Shown here: positions 10,251 to 21,700 of the stretch, piece after piece
How positions within the stretch are numbered: position 1 is the first letter of the stretch
Layout of the letters: each line of letters opens with the position of its first letter
DNA from: Anseranas semipalmata
Lineage: Eukaryota; Chordata; Aves; Anseriformes; Anseranatidae
Assembly: GCA_013399115.1 (NCBI GenBank)
Contig: VXAA01003849.1
Coordinates: 1,380,685 to 1,444,684 of the forward strand
DNA: 64,000 bases
Direction of reading: 5' to 3'
Made by a program: the position numbers and the translations under genes
The notes under the pieces: model-generated
Seen by the model: the letters and a program-made list of their open reading frames with translations, nothing else
The model's database searches: none
Told to the model about the DNA's origin: nothing

Positions 10251-13200
10251 TGTAAGATAAGTGCATATGCACTTTGAAGGCAAGCCTGCTTGCCCAGATT
10301 GGCTTTGCTTGCAGCTCCTTACCTTGCAACATGACTAGCCCTGAAGGAGAAGAGCTCTCAGATTTTACACCCCTCAGTCCTCTGGGGCTGCCTTTTCCAA
10401 CCTTTCTGCTCCACTGTGCACTAAAGCAGGGCTCTGTTCAGCGTTTAAGCTGAACATGATTCTTTTCACATGATCACTCCCATTTCTACAGTAATTGGTT
10501 CACCTCGGCCCCAGTGTACTCAATCAGGGTGCTGTGAGCTGGCTGGAGGATCTGAGAAGGGTGCCGATGATCCACCCTGGGGCTCTGACCTTCTGCCCGT
10601 CTGCTGGCATCCTGCACAGTGAGAGGAGGTGAGGACTGTGTGTTCAGCATCACACGCTCATTAAAAACTTAGCCAACAGCTTCTAAAAATCCAAGAATGG
10701 GAAATGGCAGCTGTAGTCAGGCACCTCTTTGAAGGTCTGCCAAAGGGATGGGAGGGATTGCCCGGGTGCTCACAGCTGCAGCGCTGGTAGCGTCCCCAAG
10801 ATGAGTGACAGGCGTCTGAGAGAGGGCACGCTGACTTCTGGGTTGGAGGGTGGTGGTGGAGGACATCCCTGGAGCTGGAAATGGTGCTCAGAAGTGTCGC
10901 TGCTGCAGGCGAGGGCACTGAAACAGGTTGTGCAGCAGGTCTCACAGCTGTGTGGCCTGTTCTGGGGCCATAACTGGAGGGTCTGTTTGAAGCTGGAGGA
11001 AAGGTGACAGCAGGTGACAGCAGCTCTGGAGCAGAATGGCAGCAGCTGCCCAAATTAGGGAAATGTGTCTGTGCTTTTGGTATCCTTCTAAAGGAAATTA
11101 CAGGGAAGGCAGGAGGGATTCTGTGGTTATGACCAAGCAAATAATTACTGCGGAGGCTACTGTGTATGACAAGCTGGCTTTTAACATCATCTGAGGGAGG
11201 AAGCCGTGCGGTTCCCTCAGCCCATCCTGTTCAGCCTCTGATCAAAGATGGAAGCCAAGCTGAAGCCAAAATTAAATGTGCAACTTCCGATTCATTCTCA
11301 CTAAGTTTGTGCTGATTACTTAAACAAAAGCAAAAATGAAAAACAACAAAAAAATCAAAGCTGGGATTACAGGCTTAGCAAGGGGAGTGCATATTTCAGC
11401 ACATACTGGGCTCTTTGTCATTCTGTCACGCTGGAAGAATGAGACTATTAATGCATTGTCCCAGGCAGGCTGCATTATAAATCCCAGTGGCTAAATTAAA
11501 TGAAAAAGTCTTTTAGGAAAAACAGCATGCAGCTTTTTACTGCTCTCTGTTTGTTGCAGGACTACCTAGGTGAATGGGGGGAGATGCCGTGTGTCCCACT
11601 TTTGTGGACAAAATTGTAAGAGCTTTTCATAGAGAAGAAACTCATGATAGTCAATAAGGTTCCTGGGCAAAGCAGATTTCCAGTGTCTGCTCACTGTCTT
11701 ACAAATTCTCCTGCCTTTCTGAAGTGCTATGTGTCAGCAGGTGACAAATATTCCCTCTTTGTGTACAGGCAAGGAATTACATGGTGGGCTCTAAGTGCTT
11801 TCCCGTTACCTGTTCAGCACTACCGATAGCAGTCTGGGGCATGCAGGGGCACAGACATCCCGCTTTTAACCATAACATTAGGAGAAAAACAAAGTCACCA
11901 CTTTTGAAAAGAACTAAACTACAGTTTGTATAGCCCTCCGCATCAATATGACTTGGCTGGGGGCTCAGGCTTGCCTAGCAATTTCCCAGTATGCCAGTGA
12001 CTAACAGGTTCAGGCATCCCTTGAAGGAGTCATGAGCACCAGCAGTGACCCCAGTGCAATATGGGAAGCTCCGTCCCTTAATATCTATTATTATTCAGGT
12101 ATGTTGGTTAAACTCCCTGCCCGTGGTGTAACCCTCAGTATTTCTTGCCTCCCATTTCCACAGCACTTGCGGGTGCCTGGTGTGGAGCTGGCTGGTGAAA
12201 ACCTTGCTGTTCTGTACAGAGATTAGTTGCTAAATAACAGTAACAGCCTGCTCTGAATTAGTATTACCTGCCTCAAATTTTGGCCACCCCTGGTCAGGGT
12301 GATCCCTGTGGAAGCTGTCTTGGTTTCAGAGCAGACCCAAAGCCACCACCTGTCCCCTTGTTACCGCGAGGATGAAGCACACCTCCCTGCCCCGTAGGTG
12401 AGAGGGACAGCCTGCATTTGGGGAATCCATATGATGTCATAGCAGATGACTCTACTCCACCACGTTGGGACGCAGGTCCCCCATGAGACCTGCTGTTGTT
12501 TTCTGACAGTGGGAAGCAAGCACTGAAGTCCCCCCACCGCTCCTCGTGCTGTTTGGCATCCCGCTGCAGCACCCAGCACTCTGAAAATCAGCCCCTTGGC
12601 TGGCTTGCTTTACCCAGGTGCTCTCAGCAGCAGCAGGGCTCACCAGACATCACCATGTCAGAGCTGGCTGATGGAGGAGCCTGGAGAAGCCACCATGTCC
12701 CTTTGGAGCCCAGGGTTTCTGTTTCTGCCTCTGCACACAGTATCACCCCAAGCACCTCCGTTCCCTTGCCTCTGCCTCAATTTCAGCTGCTGTCAACCAT
12801 GCCATGTAAATGCCTAAAAATCCAAACAACAGATGAGCACCCTTTGTTCAAGGCATCTCACAGAGGAGAAACAGAGAAGAACGGAGGATGTCAGGGAGAA
12901 CTACCACTTTAATGCGCAGAAATGCTGGGTAGTGCAATGAATATTTGCAAAAAGCATTGAGTGTGAAGAAAGGTGCAACAGAGGCAGAAAATGTTATTTT
13001 ATCATGGTGCTTCTCACTGTTTTTCTTCTCTTTCTGGGACAGAAAGATTTGGGAATTTCTCTCTTTTTTGTCCCCACATTTGCGATGTTTTGCTCCCTTC
13101 TTTGTATTTGTCAAAGGTAACATTGCAAATGGAAAGATCTACCAACATGAAGAAGACCATCCCTTTCAGGAGTCACTTCTTCCATAGGTTTCCTATGGAG

Positions 13201-13565
13201 AGTGTGCCGTTACCCTTCTCCCCCTCCCACACCACCCATCGCCCCAGCCTGGGCAGAACCGAGTGGCTTTTAGGGCTGCTTTTATGGCAGAGATGGTGTT
13301 AAACATAAGTTGATCCAGTAACCTGTCTTCCTACTGCTTTCATTCTGAAGGAAAACAAGGCTAAAATAAAAGGCACTTTCGTCCTTTATTTGTCACATTA
13401 CTAATTGCTGTATTACAGTGCTTTCCAAGACCAATTACATACTGTTTGGGGAGATTAGCAGAGTGCAAAACCTACCAAGGTTTATTATACAGTAATGGCT
13501 CATGGAGAAAAAGTAGCTGAATTCAAGCCCTTACCATTTTGAGTATTTATCCCAATGCAGGTTTC

Positions 13566-13606
13566 ATATATACAGATATATATTATATATATAAATATAT
13601 ATAATA
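13566..13606. repeat. AT-rich (TA)n-like repeat
   Basis: About 40 bases almost wholly of TA and TATA steps with a few interruptions. It is self-complementary and could form a cruciform. It contains TATA-like strings, but no other core promoter sign is visible. Confidence 0.85.
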
Positions 13607-14374
13607 GGAACTGCACAACAGTCAGCAATGTTTAAAGTGGAATTTCTTCCCCGTGAGGGAATGAATACGAGTCATTTGTCATATGTTTCCTTTAATTCAT
13701 GGCTACAGAGCATTTTAGAATTGCTTGATGTAAATCTGTCTCATCTATTTGACAACTCTGATATTGAGTCATTCATTTTTATTCTATGACTTAAAAAATT
13801 CTATATTGCAGCTGGAGATGGGTGGCTAAAGTGCTAGTTTTGGACTATGGCTTAAATGTAACAATAGCTTTTGACCCTAGCTCTAGTCCCAAGGAAAGTG
13901 AATTTGGCAATCTCATTTCAATTCATAGTGAATAGCTGTTCACATAAAAAAATCAGCACCTACCATTTGTCATACTTGGCAGCTTCTGCTTAAGAATGGT
14001 CCAGAACTGCATTACCATGGAAACTAAATTACCTACTCCTACTCCTGGCTCAGAAGGTGATTTCAGCCGGTTGTGGAGGTTTCATATCGCTGACAGAAGG
14101 AGGTGGGGGCAACCTGGGGGAACTGCAACATGGATGACCCATAAGTACGCTTGGATCAGTCCTCAGTTTTCAATATCGCTGTCTTCTGGTCATGTGCTGT
14201 TGGATTCAGGCCAAATGGTTTTCTTACACATCATGATTTATTTACTGATTTTTATTGTCATAATAGCTACCGGCTCCAATCCATACCAGAACTGTGTTGT
14301 TGTTCGTGCTGTATATACATATGTTTAGAGACAGTTTCTACTCTGAAGACCAGGCAAGCAAGGGAGATTCCATG

Positions 14375-14505
14375 TATTCCTTTTTCACCAGAAAATTAAA
14401 ACACGATAAGTGATTTGCTTGAGATTACACAGGAAAGTGTTGGCAGGCCTAGAAAACAAATGCCCCTTTCTTAGACTCAGCCCTGTGTTACTTCCCCAAA
14501 TCACT
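14375..14505 (-). mobile_element. MIR-like CORE-SINE relic, antisense
   Basis: On the plus strand 'aagtgatttgcttgagatta', then 'cacaggaaagtgttggcagg' and 'gactcagccctgtgtta' match the reverse complement of the MIR body (aagtgacttgcccaaggtcacacagctagt...ggcagagc...gaacccaggtctcctgactcc). The order and spacing are preserved over more than 80 bases, which makes chance unlikely. The limits are approximate and the element is highly diverged. Confidence 0.68.
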
Positions 14506-16291
14506 TCATCCTTGTTCAGAATTACTCCTAGACTATGTTCGGTGAGCTGGGCATGCCACAACGTTTGATGCTTTTTGTCTCCTGCTGCCTACCAAAAGTC
14601 TGCTCGTTCACAGAACAGTATTTTATTTAAGGCTGCCCAGTCTTAGAATGAACAAACATAATGGATTAGAGATCAATGTTTTCTGGACAATGAAAGTTTT
14701 TAAAGTTAATTACATACTGTATGTTGATTTTGTAATTGTAAGCAAAAACCCTGCTGTAGCCACTCTGTCCTTCAGTAATGACTGAAACAAAAGATCGCAT
14801 CAATATGCTGTGCTGCATCTACCACCCCTTTCTCTCTCAGATACTGCTTCTTAGCAAGATGTACACTAGTGGGAAGAGTAGAAAATAAACAAACATACAA
14901 AAAGCAGATTAATAGGGATCAGCCTTAAACTCATAGAGCAAGAAAAGCAGCAGAGGAAAACAAATGGAGCTTTGCCATAACTAGGACAGTGGCTGGGTGA
15001 GGAGGGAACAATGTGCATCCCATGATGGTTCAGCTCCTAGGGCAGAGAGCTGATTTGGGGATTGCGGCGCATGCAGTGTGGCTGAGAGAATTTGCGAGCA
15101 GCCCCCACAGCCAGGCTGTCTTTGGCTTTAGGATATCGTAGCTTTGCAAAGGCTCCAAGGTCTTGCTAAAGGGCTGGCAAAATCAGGCAGAAATGCACAC
15201 CTGAGCCAGGCCACCAGCAAATGCTATAACACAACATGGGACAGGACTTCTCAAACTTGGTGGCTTCAGAGCTGTGTGATGGGGAGTACTGCAAGCCTAA
15301 GACCTGTTTATTAAATGTAAGCCATGAATCATAAAACAATCCTGCATCCTTCCCACAGACTGTCTTCTGAGGTTCTTGTCTCATCAAGCTATTATTGTAT
15401 TGTGGACCTCCTGAATTAAAATCTGCTACAGTGGCTTCCCTCATTTTTTGAAAACTGGGTTTTGAGACTGCCCTTGGAGAGCTTTCCAAGTGACCTGAGC
15501 ATGGGAGGCTCCTTGCTGTCCCAGCTGCTCACCCTGTGCCGTGGGAGCTGACTGCAGCTGTAGCAGTCTCCTGGGTGACCTCCATGCCTCCTGCCATGCC
15601 CTTCCCTTGTCTTGACTCCATCAGAGCTGGTACCCGAGTCCTGCTCGAGCTGGGCCAGAGATGTGCATGTGAGGGGATGTGCTGTCTGGGCTGTGGTGTA
15701 AGGATCTGGCCAGTTGTGGCTGTCAGCCCACTGTTGGTCCCTGACCCTGTGTCAGGTTCATGCGATGGAGGAAAAGAGTCCTTCACTTCCTGGCTGTGAA
15801 GTGGGTTCTGCTGGGGGGAAAGGAGAACGTCATGAGCACCCATCCATACAGATCACCCTGGCATCCAGGCACTTTCCACTCCACAGCCCCCTGACATATT
15901 CTCCTCCATCCGCTGGATGCTCTTGGGGCACAGCAGCAGCAGGAGCTGTTGGTGGGCACCAGACCTTCTTCCCTCTTTGGCGGCTCCTTCCATGGGCTGC
16001 CGAGGGTGGACACCCTTCTTGCTTTGCCCTTGCCGTGGCCCTGGCAGCATATTTGGGTCCCTTCTGCTCTCCCTTCGCTTTTTATATGCATCTTTCCTAT
16101 TTAAGTGTCACAGATCACTGCACCAGCTGATTAGCCTATACATGGATGGAATATAAAAGAGCAAGTCCCCAAGTTGTAGGTAAGACCTTTTGTGAGATTG
16201 ACTGACTGAAAATAAAGCAGAAATTGGCTCTGAGCTTTTGAGAATCTGTCTCTTCCTCAGGCCACTGGAAAGCAGAGCAAGGGGTAGTACT

Positions 16292-16321
16292 TCATAATTA
16301 ATTATTAATTTATAATTAATT
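16292..16321. repeat. AATTA-type inverted AT repeat
   Basis: A ~30-base block of nested aattaatta / taattaat strings that is largely self-complementary. It could be a cluster of TAAT homeodomain-type sites or simply low-complexity AT DNA. Confidence 0.7.
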
Positions 16322-16460
16322 TGAAGCCTGAATCAACAGCAATAGAACTGCTATTGCTTGCTCTGTCACAGAGTTTGATCCTCACAGGCAGGTTTCAAAA
16401 ATTCAGGACCTTTTTCTCTTCTGTTTGCATTTTTTTTATACTATTAGTCTTGCATACAAC

Positions 16461-16522
16461 TGTTTTTTTGTTATTGTTGTTGTTTGTTTGTTTGTTTTTT
16501 AGTTGTTGTTTTGTTTTGTTTA
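16461..16522. repeat. T/G-rich (TTTG)n / (TTG)n low complexity
   Basis: A run of T homopolymer, TTG triplets and TTTG tetramers on the plus strand. It translates into hydrophobic L/F-rich frames, which explains an open frame here with a false membrane-like look. Confidence 0.85.
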
Positions 16523-18676
16523 AGGGACAAGATCAATAGCTGTATTTTGGGTCTGTACATGTGTGAGTGCAAACAAACTTACACACCCTACTCCTTGGGT
16601 AGGAACAATTTGTTTGTTTGTGCAGGCTTATGCATTGTTTTGAAGGTTGGTTCTTTTGACAAATAAACAATGAAAAAATATTCTGTACTTCTGCAGCACA
16701 TCACCTGATGCCCATTGTATACCAAGTCTCTTTACTCTGTGCAATAAGTGCAACAAAACCTCTCTCCCCATCGAATTCTGCGGGGCTTAAGCAGATTGAC
16801 GAGGTGGGATTTGGAAGAGCATTGGAGGCTGACCTTTCCCTACCTCCCCCGTGAAGCTGGTGGTTAAAATTCCTGCTGACTTCAAGGAGAGCAGAGCTGG
16901 GTCAGCTCTGAACACTTCTGAAAATCCCACCTGTAAAGCCTGCAGAGTTCATTATAGGGGCAAAATTTTCTATAAAGCCCAGCAGGGACGTACAGAAATT
17001 GTTAGCAGCTTATTAATGGCCTCCACAGTGGATGTGTGTATTGAATTTAATTGGGCTGCATCCCAGTAAGGTTCTGATATGCTTCTGATTAATTTTCTCT
17101 ACAGTGTACCCTTTGCTTTTCCTCTTAGAAACTGGACAGGAGCTCCATGTTTGCACTTGCATAAAAGACTGGCAGTGAAATACAGCGTGCAGGTAATTAT
17201 TTATTGCACCCTGAGGATGAGCAGTGAGCTGGGAAGGCCCTTAGTTAACATAGTTGGATGCTAGCAGTTTGGGACCAGTCCCTCTTAACGTAGTCCTTAA
17301 ATAAAGTTGTATTAAATGTGGTACTATTTAATTTTGTGGGTAGAAGCACAGTTAGGTTTCTTTGTGTGAGATGTGGTTACTGGTGCTAGGGCTCCGAGTA
17401 GGCTTTGAGCACAGTGGCACACTTGAGAGTGCAGGTTATATTCATTCCATGCTGTGTCAAGGGCATGCTGCTTGCTAACTGCAATTAGTTTATCTGGAGG
17501 TCTGTGTCCAAATAGTGAAGATGTCTTTTCAGAGTATAAAAGGACTATTGTGTTAGTCCTCGGGTCTTGAAGGCTATGAAGATGCTTCCCTACCCCTCCT
17601 GTTATTACTTGTACTTGGTTACTTTTATGTAAATCCAGTGATGAGGAGAGCTGACAAGACTGACATAAAGAAATTTCACCTTTGTCACTGAAATGGGGCT
17701 TTTGTTGTCAAGTAATACTGTATTAGTCCACTGCAAGGGACAGAAAGAGATGCTGTTGAAAATCCCATAATTAGCAGCTTAAGGTATAAACCATATAGAA
17801 CTCTGTGTTCTACCATAAGCCCCCTAATTAGCTTTGTTGGGTCTGTTTAAAAGCAAACAGACATGCATCCTTATCACTAAATAATTATTTGCAAATAAAC
17901 TCTTTCTCAACACATCTTAGAAAAACACAGGACTATTAGTTGGCAGAGCTAAGCCAGCAGAATAGCTGAAAAAGCATGAAAAGAGCTACAGAAGTTCTTT
18001 TCAGAATCCTGCTCTCTTTGGCTTTATTTCTCTAAAGCTTGATTTATCAAGAGGAGAATACAGTATTTGGTTTCCCCACAAGTAAGCTCTTTTCATGTTT
18101 TGTCTTTGAAATGAAAATCGTCTTTTGGAACAAATATCTGCTCTATCAGATAACTGCATGCTTGTCATCCCTAGCAGTGCACGGGCAGGAAGGCTGGGCG
18201 AGGATTTTTCTGCAGTACATTGAGTACACATTGCTGGCACTAGATCAAGAATCAATTCCTCTGATATCGAAATATTGACTTTGCATAGCTGGTCTGATTT
18301 AAATGCTTATCATTCTTGACTTTGTAGGCTACATACGTACTGCAAACGTTTTTCATGTGGGCCTGAGAATAAACATCTTTCCAGCTGCCCGGCCGTTTCT
18401 CACAGAGCAACAAAGGGGCTGTGTGTGCATGTGAGCATGCGTATGTGAGTGCGATTGCCAGTAGATTAATGCAACAGCCAAGTCTGTGTAGGGCCCATTT
18501 GGAAGAACTCCGGAAGGGGATTTTTGGTACTTGGGGTAGTGCAGTGCTGCTCCTCTGAGTGTAAACCCCAGTTTCATCAATCTGCCTGGGTGGGTGTTGA
18601 CCTCAGAGCTGAACCAGGGAGAACACAAACAAATACTAAAACAATGATTAAAACATTTTAAAACCTCTGTGATGTG

Positions 18677-18704
18677 AAATAATAATAATAATAATAAAAA
18701 AAAG
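18677..18704. repeat. (AAT)6 followed by A-rich tail
   Basis: Six AAT triplets followed by a short A run. This is a small microsatellite with no sign of an attached retroelement on either side. Confidence 0.9.
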
Positions 18705-21700
18705 TGAAGATGATTTCCCATAGGCAATCAGAACACCTATTAAGTTAGCAACAATGTTTAATTGGCATTATCGTATGCTTCAGTGAGGAAGACAATGGAT
18801 CTTGCGGGTGCGCAAGTGGAACACATTTGCATTTCATAGATGATTAAAATAGATTTGATTGCGTTTGTCTCAAGCCTGGCAAGCGAGGGCACATCTGCCA
18901 CCTTCAACGTGCCCCGTGTTTCCTAGGACTAATGGAGTGTACCGAGTCACCGCGAGACGGGCTTTTACCTCGGGAAGTCCCACGGCACCTTCTGTTGCCT
19001 GGCCTGCTTCTTTGCAGGCCCTGGAGACTTTCTTCTTATAAAGAATTGATGTAAAGTGGAGCAAGATGGGAAGGATTCAAGGCAGTGAACTTGTCTTCAT
19101 CTGGTTATGCGAGAGCCCTTGGGCTTTCTGCTGCTTCAAGGTAGAATTTATAAGGTGAGATGAAAGGTAATTTAAGTCATTAATTTGTGTTAAGGGCTGG
19201 CAGAACAACAACAGTGCATTTAATCTTGCTGTGGAAAAAATCGGCGATTTGCAAAGTAGGGGTCAGAATTAGGGGTCTGATTTCCTCTTTCACTCAGCGT
19301 AAAAAGCACTGCTTCTAAATGGAGATTTTTATTTGCTAGAAACATAAAGCTGAGTTAATTGACTTTGTAAAAACATCCAAGAGCCTTAAATATAATATAG
19401 AAATCTGTATAAAAGCAATTAATTAATGGTATTAAAATGTTTTCCTTGTGCTTTTCATTACTCCCCCATCTAAATTCAGCTCTACAAATGCGCTCCCTGC
19501 AGCACTTCAGCTCGGACTTGTCGTTTTTCCCAGGCCACCTTACCTGCATGCCTGCAGCTCTCATACGTAGACCCCACCACACACCCGCAGAAGCCCACCT
19601 TTCCCTTCCCAGCCCAAAGTGTTGCTGATCAGCAGCTCAGCAGCTTTCTTTTGGGCAGTGCTGTGCTTTTTTTCCAACCAGCAGGACCATCCTATGGCTG
19701 GTGAGTAACTTCTGGTGTTCTTGTCCCTCTCTACTACTTCCCTCATTGACCTCAGTGTGTCTCCTGGCCCCTTATCGGGGTCCCTGGGTGGGCATTTCTG
19801 CTCTTACTGTTTTCTTCACTTCGAGGTGGCTTCTGTTTTTGCTCCCTTTGTGTTCCCTCTGCTCTTGCTTCACATCGTGATCTGCTGGCCCTTATTCTCA
19901 CAGCATTGCTCTCTTTCATGTGCCAAAGGATGGCTCTTCCCTCTTTAGAAATGTCTTTTAAAAACACACTGCCCTTACATCAAAGACTGAAATAAAGATA
20001 AGCTGGCTTGACTGGGAGAATCTGGAAAATATGCCTCCTCAGCTGATGAAAGTGGCTTGTCCTGGTCGCTAATATTTAGGAACAGCTGAAGGTGTTTGAC
20101 GGCAGTGATGATGGTTTGCTAGAGGAACAGGTTATGTGGACGGTTCCTGTGCTGCCACCACCAGTGGTCCTTGGGTGAGTGTGGTCATATCTTTGGCCCT
20201 CACCCTCCTGGTGGGCCCTTGGGGTTCCTCATGCTGCCTTTAGGCCCCGGTTCTTGCTCACAGCATCACCACCTTTTCTGCGACTTGGTACCAGACCTGA
20301 CATTACCCTTTTCTTGCTTTCCAGCCTTTCTGTTGCTCATTTTTTTGGAGGTAATGGTTCCAGCTGTACCCCTCTTGAAGGGAGTGGAGCAAATGGACCT
20401 TCTGCCACTGGGAGAGCACTGACACCACCTGCATCTTGGGCTCTTCACTGGGATCTCCCTGCTGCCTCCGATCCCTGAACTCCTTTTCTCCTGACTGCGG
20501 CCCTATCTCGCTGGGCCCTGTTACTCCTGCACGTGGTGCAAGATACGCACTCCATGGGCTGCGTGGTGACCATGTGGAGCTGGAGCACATAGGTGCTAGA
20601 GTTTTGTATGACCAATGCCTTATCTGGAAAGAAAGCAGAAAATTACTGGTAATGTGTGTAACATTGTTAAAATGATAATTAAAGTTTGCCTGTTGTGAGT
20701 CTGATTTTAATCATGTACATGTTGCAGTTTTTTTCTTTTTTCTTTTACTTAAATAAAGTATTCCCCTGGAGAAAGAGTGCTTACAAAAATTTTCTCACCA
20801 TTTATTGCCAAAGCTTTTCCCTTCAGCTTTGTTGCTACTTAATCTTAGCCCCTGGAGGCAAGTTGCACATATTAACCTGTCAGAGCAATGCTAAAATTGT
20901 GTGACACTTAGGAATATATTCAGAAAGTCCATAAAACCATCATAATGGCTCTGGTTTTCCTCCTCTTCTGCTCATGCACTATGGCAGCACTTCTCTATAT
21001 TCTGTAACACCAACCCTATTGTTTGTTTAACGTGGGCCTTCCAGCTGGAGAGGCTTTTTAGAGGTTTTTGGATCACTGGCCAGAGAAATGTGTGCTTTTG
21101 CTTGTGTTTATTGACAGTCTAGAGTCTCTCTAAGACTTCAAGAAGCAGATGATGGAGCCACAATTCAAGGCCTCCTTTGAGTACCTCTGCTTGGCTGTAA
21201 GAAACACAGCAGAATACAAGCTAGAGCTGAGTCTTTCTGCATGCTAGCTGAAGGGGCAGTGTGGGCTGTTATCGTAGCAGAAAAATTAACAGGCTGCCTG
21301 ACCTGTCTGTGCTTATGCACAACACCCTTTTATAAATTACTGATGATTATTTGTTTGCTGTGAATCTCCTAATGGACCGAGGCATTTTATTAACCTACTG
21401 GGGAGGTCTGCTTTCTCAGGTGCTGTTGGCCATCCATTCTGAGGATGGAGAGAGAGGTAAACGAAGGTCAGGGGAAGAGAGGCTTGGATAGTGAAGAGCT
21501 ATGATTAATGTCATCTGCTTTTGAATTATGTTTTCACTTATAGGCTTCAGATTGTAAAATACAGATTTAGGCGCCCAGTTTTAGACACATAGCGTCAGAA
21601 CCTGGGAAACAAACATTTCAGATGAGTGCCCTGGATCCTGCAGTTGTGAGCAGTCCCCATTTAACAAAAAATTGTAGTTTCTGCATGACAATGTGGACAC

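Larger units (their letters stand above)
9351..14374. other. Gene-free unique stretch
   Basis: No gene is recognised. GC-richer patches near 10.5-11.0 kb and 12.3-12.8 kb hold chance open frames up to 159 codons on both strands with no domain. Small direct duplications occur near 9987-10010 (agaaaaataggg twice) and near 11002-11022 (ggtgacagca twice). The rest is AT-rich and featureless to the eye. Confidence 0.55.

Noticed and set aside
10661..11140. 159-codon minus-strand frame
   Set aside because: It lies in a GC-richer patch with another long frame on the opposite strand. It has no recognisable domain, low-complexity Ser/Pro composition and no splice or start context.
12496..12912. 138-codon plus-strand frame and overlapping antisense frames
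   Set aside because: The GC-rich patch is open on both strands in several phases. There is no domain and no consistent coding signal.
15714..16130. 138-codon plus-strand frame plus antisense 102- to 104-codon frames
   Set aside because: Same pattern as other GC-richer patches: multi-frame openness without a recognisable protein.
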